The translations under genes and the position numbers were made by a program. Below the pieces are notes generated by a model. It did no database searches. It saw nothing but the letters and a program-made list of their open reading frames with translations, and was not told where the DNA came from. From Clostridiales bacterium (GTDB lineage: Bacteria > Bacillota_A > Clostridia > Lachnospirales > Lachnospiraceae), in NCBI GenBank assembly GCA_030154385.1, contig JASKJZ010000131.1:1-7059 (forward strand): a DNA stretch of 7,059 nt. Reading direction: 5' to 3'. Positions 1-6,251 of the stretch are shown here, in pieces; position 1 is the stretch's first letter; each line of letters starts with the position of its first letter.

Positions 1-1
1 G

Positions 2-85
2 TTTGGCTATATCATCTATATAAATATAGCAGGTGGACAAACGGTACCAGAAAATATTGCTTGTATAAAACTTAAGATAAAGTAG
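2..85 (+). CDS. 3' end of an unidentified upstream gene (partial)
   Basis: Reading frame 2 is open from the window edge to a TAG at 83-85 and gives 27 residues, including a hydrophobic run (FGYIIYINIAGG) and a basic end (KLKIK). The stop lies 10 bases before the ATG of the next reading frame, as expected for two genes in one operon. The neighbour is an ABC-2-type permease stub, so this could be the end of a partner transporter subunit, but the fragment is too short to identify. Frame 1 is also open over much of this stretch, until TAA at 73-75, so the frame choice rests mainly on the tight spacing to the next start. Confidence 0.35.
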   Translation, partial: FGYIIYINIAGGQTVPENIACIKLKIK

Positions 86-95
86 GGATTACCAT

Positions 96-287
96 ATGAA
101 AATACTCTTTAAAACAGAAATGAAGCGTGCCTTTTTTAGTAAGGAAATGGCGGTATCATTAATTTTGGGAAATGCAATTATAATCTGGCATTTCTTCCAA
201 TTTGTGAGATATAAAGCTGTATATGACATCGGTATTGATTTTTGTCCGAAAAGTGTATATTACCATTGGATAGGAGCAAACTGTTAA
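96..287 (+). pseudogene. Truncated ABC-2-type transporter permease (N-terminal stub)
   Basis: The 63-residue product starts like many Firmicute ABC-2 or lantibiotic-type permeases: a basic amphipathic start (MKILFKTEMKRAFFSKE), then one hydrophobic segment at about residues 19-37. An extracytoplasmic-looking stretch follows and ends in CPKSVYYHWIGANC. Related permeases, as I recall them, have a similar Ser-Val-(Phe/Tyr)-x-x-Trp-(Ile/Leu)-Gly segment and then continue for roughly 200 residues with more membrane helices. Here a TAA follows at once and no downstream frame continues with membrane helices. The start has only a weak GTAGGG ribosome site. I read it as the 5' remnant of a broken gene. 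A genuine small membrane protein cannot be excluded. Confidence 0.5.
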
Positions 288-294
288 CACAAAA

Positions 295-490
295 ATGGAA
301 TGCACGCTTACCTATACACTATACAAAATGCATTTTTCAAAAAAAGAATGGAATAACGTAAGGAAGGAAGCGTTTTTTCTTGCAGCATCAAGATATCCAG
401 AAAAAAATTGCTGGCTTATACAGGAAAAGCTTTATTAGAGGTGCTTATCCGATTCATTATATTTCGTTAAAAAGCGAAAAAATCGAATTT
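295..490 (+). pseudogene. Possible degenerate tyrosine-recombinase fragment (frameshifted)
   Basis: Frame 1 (ATG 295, TAG 436-438) encodes 47 residues, and its part from HFSKKEWNNV to WLIQEKLY resembles the start of a phage-integrase catalytic domain (pattern: x-T/S-x-E-E-hydrophobic, then an alanine-rich helix and LLLxTG). At the stop the reading can move to frame 2, where codons from about 437 give RGAYPIHYISLKSEKIEF. This lines up without a gap with the usual TGaRisEilsLkveDIdf motif but has Tyr in place of the catalytic Arg. Frame 2 stays open to TGA 521-523, running into the promoter of the next operon. There is no ribosome site. The likeness was judged by eye on short, AT-rich sequence, and chance similarity is a serious alternative. 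Confidence 0.22.
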
Positions 491-524
491 TTTTATTTCT
501 TTAAAAAAATTATTATGATATGAT
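491..524 (+). promoter_or_regulatory. Putative promoter of the molybdenum hydroxylase operon
   Basis: Two overlapping TATGAT hexamers (514-519 and 519-524) are good -10 candidates. The matching -35 positions (around 491-501) are only T-rich, with no clear TTGACA. Transcription would start near 526-531, giving a leader of about 55-60 bases before the ATG at 585. The missing -35 hexamer suggests either a weak promoter or one that needs an activator. The stretch from about 439 to 584 holds no convincing gene. Confidence 0.4.
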
Positions 525-528
525 ATGC

Positions 529-562
529 GAGTTGGCAACGAATATTCGTAAACGCGAAACTC
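529..562 (+). promoter_or_regulatory. Nested palindrome and possible hairpin at the operon leader
   Basis: GAGTT (529-533) can pair with AACTC (558-562). Inside lies a perfect 12-bp palindrome, ACGAATATTCGT (538-549). TTCGTAAACGCGAA (545-558) resembles TTCGTTAAAAAGCGAA (463-478), upstream of the promoter; both can pair TTCG with CGAA. The position, at or just after the expected transcription start, suits a repressor operator or a small leader hairpin. It does not match the purine or Moco riboswitch consensus as I know them. Confidence 0.3.
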
Positions 563-584
563 ATAATTTTTTAGGAAGTGAAGA

Positions 585-1352
585 ATGAACGTAAAAGAAT
601 TTTTAATCCCCGAGACGTTAGAAGAAGCGGTAGCACTATTAAGCGTAAAAAGAAATCGTTTAATCGGTGGAAATCATTGGATGAAGCAAAATAAGCAGAT
701 CATAAATGCAGTGTCGCTCGATTTATTAGATTTAAACTATATTTTGGAAACGGAAAATGAAATCCAAATCGGCGGAACAACGCCACTAAGAGAAATTGAA
801 CGCAATCAGACCATAAAAAAATATTTCCCGCATATTGCAGAGGCCTATGAGCATATTGTCGGAGTACAGCTTCGGAATACAGCAACAATCGGAGCATCCA
901 TCTATTCAAGATTTGGATTTTCGGATACTGTAAGCACGCTATTGTTGCTTGACACCGAAATCGAAATCAATGGAAGTGAAAGAATTCCACTTGAGCAGTA
1001 TGTGAATCGAACCCGGACAAAGGAAATAATTACAAAGGTGATTATTAAAAAAGAAACGGTTCAAGTAAAATATTATGCTCAAAGAAAATCAGGAACCGAT
1101 TTGCCCTTTCTCATTATGGGTCTTTCAAAATGCAAAAATGAATATAAAGTGGTTTGCGCGGCAAGGCCAAAAGGAGCCACCTTGTTAAAAGAAACGAGCG
1201 CGGCGTTACAAAAGGAAGGATTTTGTGATGCAGTAGGTGAAAAATTGCTTGCAGAAGCAGCCTTTGAATCAAACGGTGCAGCATCAGAGAGTTACCGAAG
1301 GTATTTGGCACAGACACTTTTGAAAAGAGGATGGGAATCACTATGTTATTAA
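585..1352 (+). CDS. Molybdenum hydroxylase FAD-binding subunit (CoxM/XdhB-like)
   Basis: This 255-residue protein should carry the FAD that takes electrons from the [2Fe-2S] subunit of a cytoplasmic three-subunit molybdenum hydroxylase. The N-terminal half is the FAD-binding domain: GG at residues 28-29 sits at the first FAD motif, IGGTTPLREIE at 62-72, and RNTATIGASI at 97-106 matches the family's RNxATIGGNI, followed by SD at 113-114. Residues from about 160 fit the CO-dehydrogenase flavoprotein C-terminal domain. It is slightly shorter than the usual 260-290 residues. Both FAD motifs are divergent: NHWMKQ follows the first GG where TDL or TE is usual, and GA replaces GG in the second. The start has AGGAAG at 573-578. 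Its 3' end overlaps the next gene, so the two are co-translated. The family is clear; the electron acceptor (NAD, ferredoxin or other) is not. Confidence 0.88.
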   Translation: MNVKEFLIPETLEEAVALLSVKRNRLIGGNHWMKQNKQIINAVSLDLLDLNYILETENEIQIGGTTPLREIERNQTIKKYFPHIAEAYEHIVGVQLRNTATIGASIYSRFGFSDTVSTLLLLDTEIEINGSERIPLEQYVNRTRTKEIITKVIIKKETVQVKYYAQRKSGTDLPFLIMGLSKCKNEYKVVCAARPKGATLLKETSAALQKEGFCDAVGEKLLAEAAFESNGAASESYRRYLAQTLLKRGWESLCY

Positions 1353-1798
1353 CGGTTAAAATAAATGATCAAGAATACCAAGAAGAGATTGCAGCAGGGG
1401 AATTTCTAATTGATTTTCTCCGAAGACTTGGTTACAAAAGCGTAAAAAGAGGCTGTGAAACTTCAAACTGCGGTGCGTGCTCCGTGCTTGTAAACGGCAA
1501 AGTCGTATTATCTTGCTCGTCTCTTGCGGCAAGTGTGAATGGAAAAGAGATTAAAACGTTAGAGGGCTTACAAGAAGAAACAGACATACTAGGAGCGTTT
1601 ATTGCTGAGGAAGGAGCAGACCAGTGTGGGTATTGTACTCCTGGCTTTATGATGGCAGCAATCGCACTAAAAAGAGAGATACCAAATCCGAGTGAGGATG
1701 AAATAAAAGCTTATTTGGCAGGAAATCTATGTAGATGTACTGGATATATGGGACAGCTTCGTGCAATAAAGAAATATTTAGAGGTGTCAAAATGTTGA
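1343..1798 (+). CDS. Molybdenum hydroxylase [2Fe-2S] subunit (CoxS/XdhC-like)
   Basis: This 151-residue electron-transfer subunit links the molybdenum site to FAD. Residues 1-75 form the plant-type ferredoxin domain, with cluster cysteines 38, 43, 46 and 58. Residues about 80-151 form the all-alpha [2Fe-2S] domain, with Cys95-Gly-Tyr-Cys98 and Cys130-Arg-Cys132. Gln94 and Cys132 sit where homologues contact the molybdopterin cofactor. All eight cysteines are present, so both clusters should form. I start at ATG 1343 (MLLTVKIND), which matches family N-termini and overlaps the preceding stop by 10 bases. An in-frame ATG at 1331 would add only MGIT, so both are possible. GGGAA just upstream could serve as the ribosome site. 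The loop between the first cysteines is ETSN rather than the common GEGE. The gene overlaps the next one by 7 bases. Confidence 0.93.
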   Translation: MLLTVKINDQEYQEEIAAGEFLIDFLRRLGYKSVKRGCETSNCGACSVLVNGKVVLSCSSLAASVNGKEIKTLEGLQEETDILGAFIAEEGADQCGYCTPGFMMAAIALKREIPNPSEDEIKAYLAGNLCRCTGYMGQLRAIKKYLEVSKC

Positions 1799-4050
1799 GT
1801 GGGGTAGGAACGAGTGTAAAAAAAGTGGATTCGTACGCAATCACGAGTGGAAAACCGATCTATACAGAGGATATCTGTAGGGAGGATGCGTTGATTGTAA
1901 AAATCCTTAGAAGTCTTCACGCTCATGCAAAAATCGTATCCATTCATAAGACCATTGCATCAAAGGTGCCAGGGGTTGTAGGTATTTACACCTATGAGGA
2001 TGTTCCAAGTATTCGACATAGTAGAGCAGGGCAGACGTATCCAGAACCAAGTCCATACGACCGATTGATTTTGGATCAAACGGTTCGGTATGTTGGGGAT
2101 GAGGTATGCATTGTTGCAGGAGAGACCGAACAGGCTGTTGACAAAGCAATCAAGCTGATTCGGGTTGAATATGAGATTTTAGAGAGTGTACTGGATTTTG
2201 AGGCCGCAGCCGACAATGCCGTTATTGTACATAATCACGAGGATTATCATACAAATTTTGCGATTGGAAATGATTATAAGCGAAATATTTGCGCAAGTGG
2301 TTTTGAGGCGCATGGGGATGTCGAAGCAGAATTTGAAAAATCCGACGTCGTACTAGAGAGAACCTATTATACGAAAGCGAACAATCAGGGAATGCTAGAG
2401 CCATTTAAGACATTCACTTATTTGGATGAGGATGATAGACTTGTGGTCGTTACTTCCACTCAGATTCCATTTCATATTCGAAGACATGTCGCACATGCAT
2501 TTGGTCTAAATGAAGAGCAAATTCGAGTGGTAAAACCAAGTGTAGGAGGTGGTTTTGGCGCAAAGCAGACCTTAGTATCTGAATTTTTTCCTGCACTCGT
2601 AACGCTGAAAACGAAACGTCCTGCAAGAATGTATTATTCGAGAAAGGAAGTTCTTGGGGCTTCTACAAGTCGTCATCAGATGCGTATTACGGTAAAAATA
2701 GGTGCAACCTATAGTGGTGAGATTTTAGGGATAACCGTTGATACCTTATCCAATACTGGTGCTTATGGAGAACACGCTTCTACTACCGTAGGGTTATCGG
2801 CACATAAAACAATTCCAATCTATAACAAAGCAAAGGCCTTCAAATTTCAGTATCAGGTGGTCTACACCAATACAGCAAGCGCAGGAGCATTTCGTGGATA
2901 TGGGGCAACCCAAGGATGCTTTGCAGTCGAGTCTTGTGTCAATGAACTGGCTACAATTTTAGAAATAGATCCGACAAAGCTGCGCCTTAAAAATCTTTTG
3001 GAGGAGGGGGAAATTCTTCCTGCCTACTATAATGAATTGCTTCAAAGCTGTAAGCTTGACGCCTGTATTATAGAGGGGAAAAAGATGATTGGCTGGGAAG
3101 AGAAATTTCCCTTCTATTATAAAGATGGGAAAAAGAGAGCCGTCGGAATGGCGGTTACGATGCAGGGTTCTTCGATTTCACTGATTGACGAAGCTCAGAT
3201 AAAAGTCATATTTGAAAAGGATAGTTATAAGCTGATGACGGGTGCAACGGATATGGGACAGGCCTGTGATACCGTATTGCTTCAGATGTTAGCCTCCTCC
3301 TTTCAATGTCCAATTGAAAGGATAACCGTTGATTCGGTTGATACGGATCGATCCCCTTTTGATTCAGGATCCTATGCTTCTTCCTCTACCTATTTGACTG
3401 GAATTGCACTTTCGAAGGCTTGTGACGATTTAAAGAATCAGATTTTTGATTTATATCGGAAACAATATCCGGAGGAATCAAAAGAGGAGTTATCGATTCA
3501 AGGAACATGTGTTATCGGTAAAAAGACCATTTGTATTTCAGAGCTTACGAAACAACCACTTACGGGTTTTGCCAGTGTCACCTCTCCAGGTTCTCCGCCT
3601 CCTTTTATCGCAGGTTTTGCAGAAATTGAAGCAGATGAAGAAACGATGGAAGTAAAGCTCGTCGACTATGTTGCAGTCGCCGATTGCGGTACAAGAATTA
3701 ATCCGAATTTAACAACGATTCAGGTTGAGGGGGGCATCGCACAAGGAATTGGAATGGCTCTGTATGAGGACATCACCTACAACGAGAATGGAAAAATGCT
3801 GAATGATTCCTTTCTGACATATAAAATGCCTACCAAGCTGGATTTTGGTCAGATTCGTGTTGCTTTTCAAGAAAGCTATGAACCAACCCATCCATTTGGT
3901 GCAAAATCCATTGGTGAAGTCGTGATTAATACACCTCCGCCTGCGATTGCAGCGGCAGTTTATAATGCGTTTGGGGTGCATGTCCGAAGTCTTCCGATTA
4001 CTGCTCAAAAGATATTTGAACAAAAACTTGCGTTGATTGACATAAAATAG
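1792..4050 (+). CDS. Molybdenum hydroxylase molybdopterin-binding catalytic subunit (CoxL/XdhA-like)
   Basis: This 752-residue catalytic subunit is full length for the family. The N-terminal a/b-hammerhead domain covers about residues 10-115 (GKPIYTEDI, then GVVGIYTYEDVP) and the Moco-binding domain the rest. Visible motifs: Gln224 in STQ; GGGFGAKQ at 252-259; AFRGYGATQ at 366-374; TGATDMGQ at 483-490; SGSYASSSTYLTG in the 520s-530s; GAKSIGE near the C-terminus, with Glu709 as the expected catalytic base. The loop reads AFRGYG, not the CSFR of aerobic form I CO dehydrogenase. Gln259 replaces the Glu of bovine xanthine oxidase (Glu802), and no Arg is seen near the Arg880 position, so a standard purine site is doubtful. 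It probably hydroxylates a heterocycle or aldehyde; the substrate is unknown. I start at ATG 1792 because GAGGTG lies at 1780-1785 and MLSGVGTSVKKVDSYAITSGK matches family N-termini. The in-frame ATG at 1735 would sit inside the preceding gene's cysteine motif. A terminator follows. Confidence 0.95.
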   Translation: MLSGVGTSVKKVDSYAITSGKPIYTEDICREDALIVKILRSLHAHAKIVSIHKTIASKVPGVVGIYTYEDVPSIRHSRAGQTYPEPSPYDRLILDQTVRYVGDEVCIVAGETEQAVDKAIKLIRVEYEILESVLDFEAAADNAVIVHNHEDYHTNFAIGNDYKRNICASGFEAHGDVEAEFEKSDVVLERTYYTKANNQGMLEPFKTFTYLDEDDRLVVVTSTQIPFHIRRHVAHAFGLNEEQIRVVKPSVGGGFGAKQTLVSEFFPALVTLKTKRPARMYYSRKEVLGASTSRHQMRITVKIGATYSGEILGITVDTLSNTGAYGEHASTTVGLSAHKTIPIYNKAKAFKFQYQVVYTNTASAGAFRGYGATQGCFAVESCVNELATILEIDPTKLRLKNLLEEGEILPAYYNELLQSCKLDACIIEGKKMIGWEEKFPFYYKDGKKRAVGMAVTMQGSSISLIDEAQIKVIFEKDSYKLMTGATDMGQACDTVLLQMLASSFQCPIERITVDSVDTDRSPFDSGSYASSSTYLTGIALSKACDDLKNQIFDLYRKQYPEESKEELSIQGTCVIGKKTICISELTKQPLTGFASVTSPGSPPPFIAGFAEIEADEETMEVKLVDYVAVADCGTRINPNLTTIQVEGGIAQGIGMALYEDITYNENGKMLNDSFLTYKMPTKLDFGQIRVAFQESYEPTHPFGAKSIGEVVINTPPPAIAAAVYNAFGVHVRSLPITAQKIFEQKLALIDIK

Positions 4051-4062
4051 AATAATAAATTT

Positions 4063-4102
4063 AAAAAATTCAAAGGACATAATTGGTTCTTTGAATTTTT
4101 TT
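4063..4102 (+). terminator. Intrinsic terminator of the molybdenum hydroxylase operon
   Basis: AAAAAATTCAAAG (4063-4075) pairs perfectly with CTTTGAATTTTTT (4089-4101), and two more pairs (one G-T) extend the stem into the loop. The right arm ends in a run of seven T (4096-4102). It begins 12 bases after the TAG of the catalytic subunit. The A-rich left arm means it could also act on the other strand, although no gene faces it. Its T-run overlaps the left arm of the inverted repeat at 4099-4169. Confidence 0.85.
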
Positions 4103-4169
4103 ATTATGGGCATTTGACAATAATGCAATCTTGTAGTACTATAATAAAGGGCATATGCTCATAATAAAA
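4099..4169. repeat. 15-bp imperfect inverted repeat bracketing the second promoter
   Basis: TTTTATTATGGGCAT (4099-4113) and ATGCTCATAATAAAA (4155-4169) are inverted repeats that match at 14 of 15 positions. The 41 bases between them contain the -35 and -10 hexamers. The right arm overlaps the palindrome GCATATGC (4151-4158), near the expected transcription start, and ends where the ribosome binding site begins. The left arm overlaps the terminator T-run. This geometry suits paired operator sites for a regulator. The AT-rich outer part adds little weight; the ATGGGCAT/ATGCTCAT core is the informative part. Confidence 0.5.
4114..4142 (+). promoter_or_regulatory. Sigma-A-type promoter of the NifX/ATPase operon
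   Basis: A perfect TTGACA (4114-4119) is followed 17 bases later by TACTAT (4137-4142, four of six matches). A perfect TATAAT also occurs at 4140-4145 but lies 20 bases from the -35, which is unusually far. Transcription would start near 4149-4152, inside the GCATATGC palindrome. This makes the downstream genes a separate unit from the molybdenum hydroxylase genes. Confidence 0.65.
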
Positions 4170-4182
4170 GGAGGGATTTTTT

Positions 4183-4545
4183 ATGAAAGTTGCAATATCA
4201 TCAAGTGGGAAAGATTTAGGAGATTTGCTGGATAGAAGATTTGGAAGATGTGATTTCTTTCAGATCTTTGATACTAAAACAAAACAATATACGGTAATTG
4301 AAAACCAAGGTGTATCTGCAGAAGGAGGGGCTGGGATTGCGGCTGCTAGTCAGGTGATCGAAGAAAAAGTCAGTGTTGTTATTACAGGTAATTTGGGGCA
4401 GAATGCATTTGAATTATTAAAAAAGGCCCAAGTTTCGTCGTTTCGATGTGAAGAACTTCCAGTGCAGCAGGTAGTGGAGCGGTTTCAAGAAAAAAAGCTG
4501 GCAAAGATTGATTTTGCAACAGGTGGGCATCATGGCCTGCATTAA
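4183..4545 (+). CDS. NifX/NifB-C-terminal-like metal-cluster-binding protein (first copy)
   Basis: This 120-residue cytoplasmic protein belongs to the dinitrogenase iron-molybdenum cofactor-binding family (NifX, NafY, the NifB C-terminus and Orange Protein, ORP). The family fold is visible: MKVAISSSGKDLGDLLDRRFGRCDFFQIFD at the start carries the typical RFGRC-x-x-F segment, then GAGIAAASQVIEE and VVITGNLGQNAFELL. It ends in GGHHGLH, a short histidine-rich tail that could bind metal. Members bind or carry Fe-S, Mo-Fe or Mo-Cu-S clusters. No nitrogenase genes are in the window, so the nitrogen-fixation name should not be taken literally. A strong site, AAAGGAGGG (4167-4175), precedes ATG 4183. 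It is the first gene of its operon and a paralogue of the gene at 6277. The exact cargo is unknown. Confidence 0.88.
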   Translation: MKVAISSSGKDLGDLLDRRFGRCDFFQIFDTKTKQYTVIENQGVSAEGGAGIAAASQVIEEKVSVVITGNLGQNAFELLKKAQVSSFRCEELPVQQVVERFQEKKLAKIDFATGGHHGLH

Positions 4546-4563
4546 AGGCAAAGGGAGATAGGA

Positions 4564-5391
4564 ATGAACATAGCAGTATTAAGTGGAAAGGGTGGAACGG
4601 GTAAGACAACTGTTTCCACAAACCTCGCAAGAACAATGGGAGTTCGCTATATTGATTGCGATGTGGAAGAACCCAATGGTTTTCTTTTTTTAAAACCACA
4701 AATTCAAAAGGTAGAGGAGGTGGAGGCCGAATATCCCGTTATAGATCAGAATGTCTGTACGCTTTGTGGAGCCTGTGCTAAGAACTGTCAGTTTCATGCG
4801 CTTGCTAAAGCAGGAGATGAGATTGTGGTTTTTCAAAAGCTGTGCCATTCCTGCGGTGCTTGTCAATTCGTCTGTAAGTTCAAGGCACTCTCCTATCAAA
4901 CTCGTTCGATTGGGATCGTAGAGCAGGGGATGGCAGGAAATATTGCTTGTCTTAGCGGCGTATTAGAGGTTGGGGAACCAATGGCAGTGCCTGTCATTCG
5001 CAAGCTATTAAAGGGAGCATTGGAGCATGATCATTTGATTGATTGTCCGCCGGGTACTTCTTGTAACGTTGTGGCCTCGCTCCAAGCGGCAGATGCGGCA
5101 ATTTTTGTAACAGAGCCCTCAAAGTTTGGACTTCACGACCTTAAAATGGCAGTTTCCCTTGTGCAGACGTTTCAAGTTCCCTATGGAGTGATTATCAACA
5201 AAGACGATGGTGCCTGCAATCAGATAAAGGCATATTGTAAGGAGGAAGGAATTTTGCTCCTTGGTGTCATTCCCTATAGTAAAGAAGCAGCAATTCTTTA
5301 TTCAAATGGAAAAATGTTATGCGAAAGCAAGCACTATCACGAAATATTTGAAGAATTGGCCGTTCGTGTAAAGGAGGCCTTTGGATGGTAA
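4564..5391 (+). CDS. MinD/Mrp-type ATPase with two [4Fe-4S] clusters (first copy)
   Basis: This 275-residue cytoplasmic P-loop ATPase of the MinD/ParA/Mrp class has a ferredoxin domain inserted after the first part of the nucleotide fold. The deviant Walker A is GKGGTGKTT (residues 8-16, signature Lys9), DCDVEEPN lies at 31-38, and a switch-like DCPPGTSC at 160-167. The insert has two CxxCxxCxxxC sets, Cys65/68/71/75 and Cys94/97/100/104, consistent with two [4Fe-4S] clusters; both lack the Pro that usually follows the fourth Cys. Such proteins occur in ORP loci and beside NifX-like genes in anaerobes, and resemble Mrp/NBP35 cluster carriers and CooC-type maturation ATPases. The likely role is ATP-driven loading, transfer or positioning of a metal cluster. 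GGGAGA precedes the ATG by a few bases. The gene overlaps its paralogue by 7 bases. Confidence 0.92.
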   Translation: MNIAVLSGKGGTGKTTVSTNLARTMGVRYIDCDVEEPNGFLFLKPQIQKVEEVEAEYPVIDQNVCTLCGACAKNCQFHALAKAGDEIVVFQKLCHSCGACQFVCKFKALSYQTRSIGIVEQGMAGNIACLSGVLEVGEPMAVPVIRKLLKGALEHDHLIDCPPGTSCNVVASLQAADAAIFVTEPSKFGLHDLKMAVSLVQTFQVPYGVIINKDDGACNQIKAYCKEEGILLLGVIPYSKEAAILYSNGKMLCESKHYHEIFEELAVRVKEAFGW

Positions 5392-6251
5392 TATCTGTAT
5401 TGAGTGGTAAAGGTGGAACCGGTAAGACAACGGTGGTTGCGGCATTATCTGAGTTGATAGAAGTAGGAATTCAGGTTGATTGTGATGTAGATGCGCCTAA
5501 TTTGTATCTATTCTATCATGGTGTGGATAGGGAACGGGAGTCTTTTTTTGGAAGTAAAAGGGCATGGATTGACGAAAGTGTTTGTACTAAGTGTGAGAGC
5601 TGCAAAATGGTTTGCAGGTTTGGTGCGATTCAGAATTTAAGAATTGACCCACTTCTTTGTGAAGGCTGTGGAGCCTGTGTGCTGGTCTGTCCGCAACACG
5701 CAATCCAACTGGAGGAGGAAAAAACGGCGGATGTGTATCTTACAGAAAATAAAACCGGTATATTATCAAGAGCTAGGATGGAAATTGGAAGTGATGGTTC
5801 AGGAAAGCTTGTAACAAAGTTAAGAAAGAATGCAGCGCAATTTGCAGATAACAGAAGTATTCAGCTGATAGATGGATCACCTGGTATTGGATGCAGCGTG
5901 ATGGCATCCATCGCAAATAACGATATTACCCTTATTGTAACAGAACCGACACAGTCTGGCTTAGCGGATTTAAGGAGAATATTTGAACTAACGAAACATT
6001 TTGATACATCTGTTATGATTTGTGTAAATAAGTTTGATGTAAATCCTGGGATGACCGAACAAATGGAAATGTTTGCAAAAGAAATGCAGGTTCAAATTGT
6101 GGGAAAGATTCCCTTTGATCCGATGGTAATGGAAGCAGTAAATACATTAAAGCCCATTACACAATTTTATGGCAGTACAGCAAGGAAAGCAATTGAAGCA
6201 ATGTGGAATTGTATGAAACAAGAAATTAATCGGAAATGTGAGAGAAAATAA
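5385..6251 (+). CDS. MinD/Mrp-type ATPase with two [4Fe-4S] clusters (second copy)
   Basis: This 288-residue paralogue of the preceding ATPase has the same layout. Its Walker A is GKGGTGKTT (8-16), DCDVDAPN lies at 32-39 and LIDGSPGIGC at 161-170. Its ferredoxin insert has Cys67/70/73/77 and Cys92/95/98/102; the second set reads CEGCGACVLVCP, the classical ferredoxin form. VTEPTQSGLADL further on matches VTEPSKFGLHDL in the first copy. MinD-type ATPases work as dimers, so the two copies may form a heterodimer carrying up to four clusters. The ATG lies within the end of the first copy (ATGGTAA overlap), with AAGGAGG at 5371-5377, so the two are translationally coupled and probably made in equal amounts. 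It is likely the product of an old tandem duplication. The partner is presumably one or both NifX-like proteins in the same operon. Confidence 0.92.
   Translation: MVISVLSGKGGTGKTTVVAALSELIEVGIQVDCDVDAPNLYLFYHGVDRERESFFGSKRAWIDESVCTKCESCKMVCRFGAIQNLRIDPLLCEGCGACVLVCPQHAIQLEEEKTADVYLTENKTGILSRARMEIGSDGSGKLVTKLRKNAAQFADNRSIQLIDGSPGIGCSVMASIANNDITLIVTEPTQSGLADLRRIFELTKHFDTSVMICVNKFDVNPGMTEQMEMFAKEMQVQIVGKIPFDPMVMEAVNTLKPITQFYGSTARKAIEAMWNCMKQEINRKCERK

Noticed and set aside
526..584. Purine or molybdenum-cofactor riboswitch in the leader of the first operon
   Set aside because: The leader is about 60 bases. I see neither the conserved purine-riboswitch core nor the long multi-helix Moco motif.
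1735..1791. Longer N-terminus for the molybdopterin subunit (ATG 1735)
   Set aside because: It would add 19 residues encoded within the CRCTG region of the [2Fe-2S] gene, without family similarity. ATG 1792 has GAGGTG at proper spacing.
2881..2914. Aerobic CO dehydrogenase (coxL form I)
   Set aside because: Gene order matches coxMSL, but the active-site loop reads AFRGYG rather than AYRCSFR, so the Cu-binding cysteine is absent.
3709..4128. Minus-strand reading frame of 139 codons opposite the Mo subunit end
   Set aside because: It runs antisense through conserved codons of the catalytic subunit and through the terminator hairpin, and its composition is not protein-like.
4140..4145. Perfect TATAAT as the main -10 of the second promoter
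   Set aside because: It lies 20 bases from TTGACA, longer than the usual 16-18. TACTAT at 4137-4142 fits with 17, though mixed use is possible.
4183..4545. NifX name suggesting nitrogen fixation
   Set aside because: No nitrogenase structural or NifB/E/N genes occur in the window, and this protein family is widespread in anaerobes that do not fix nitrogen.
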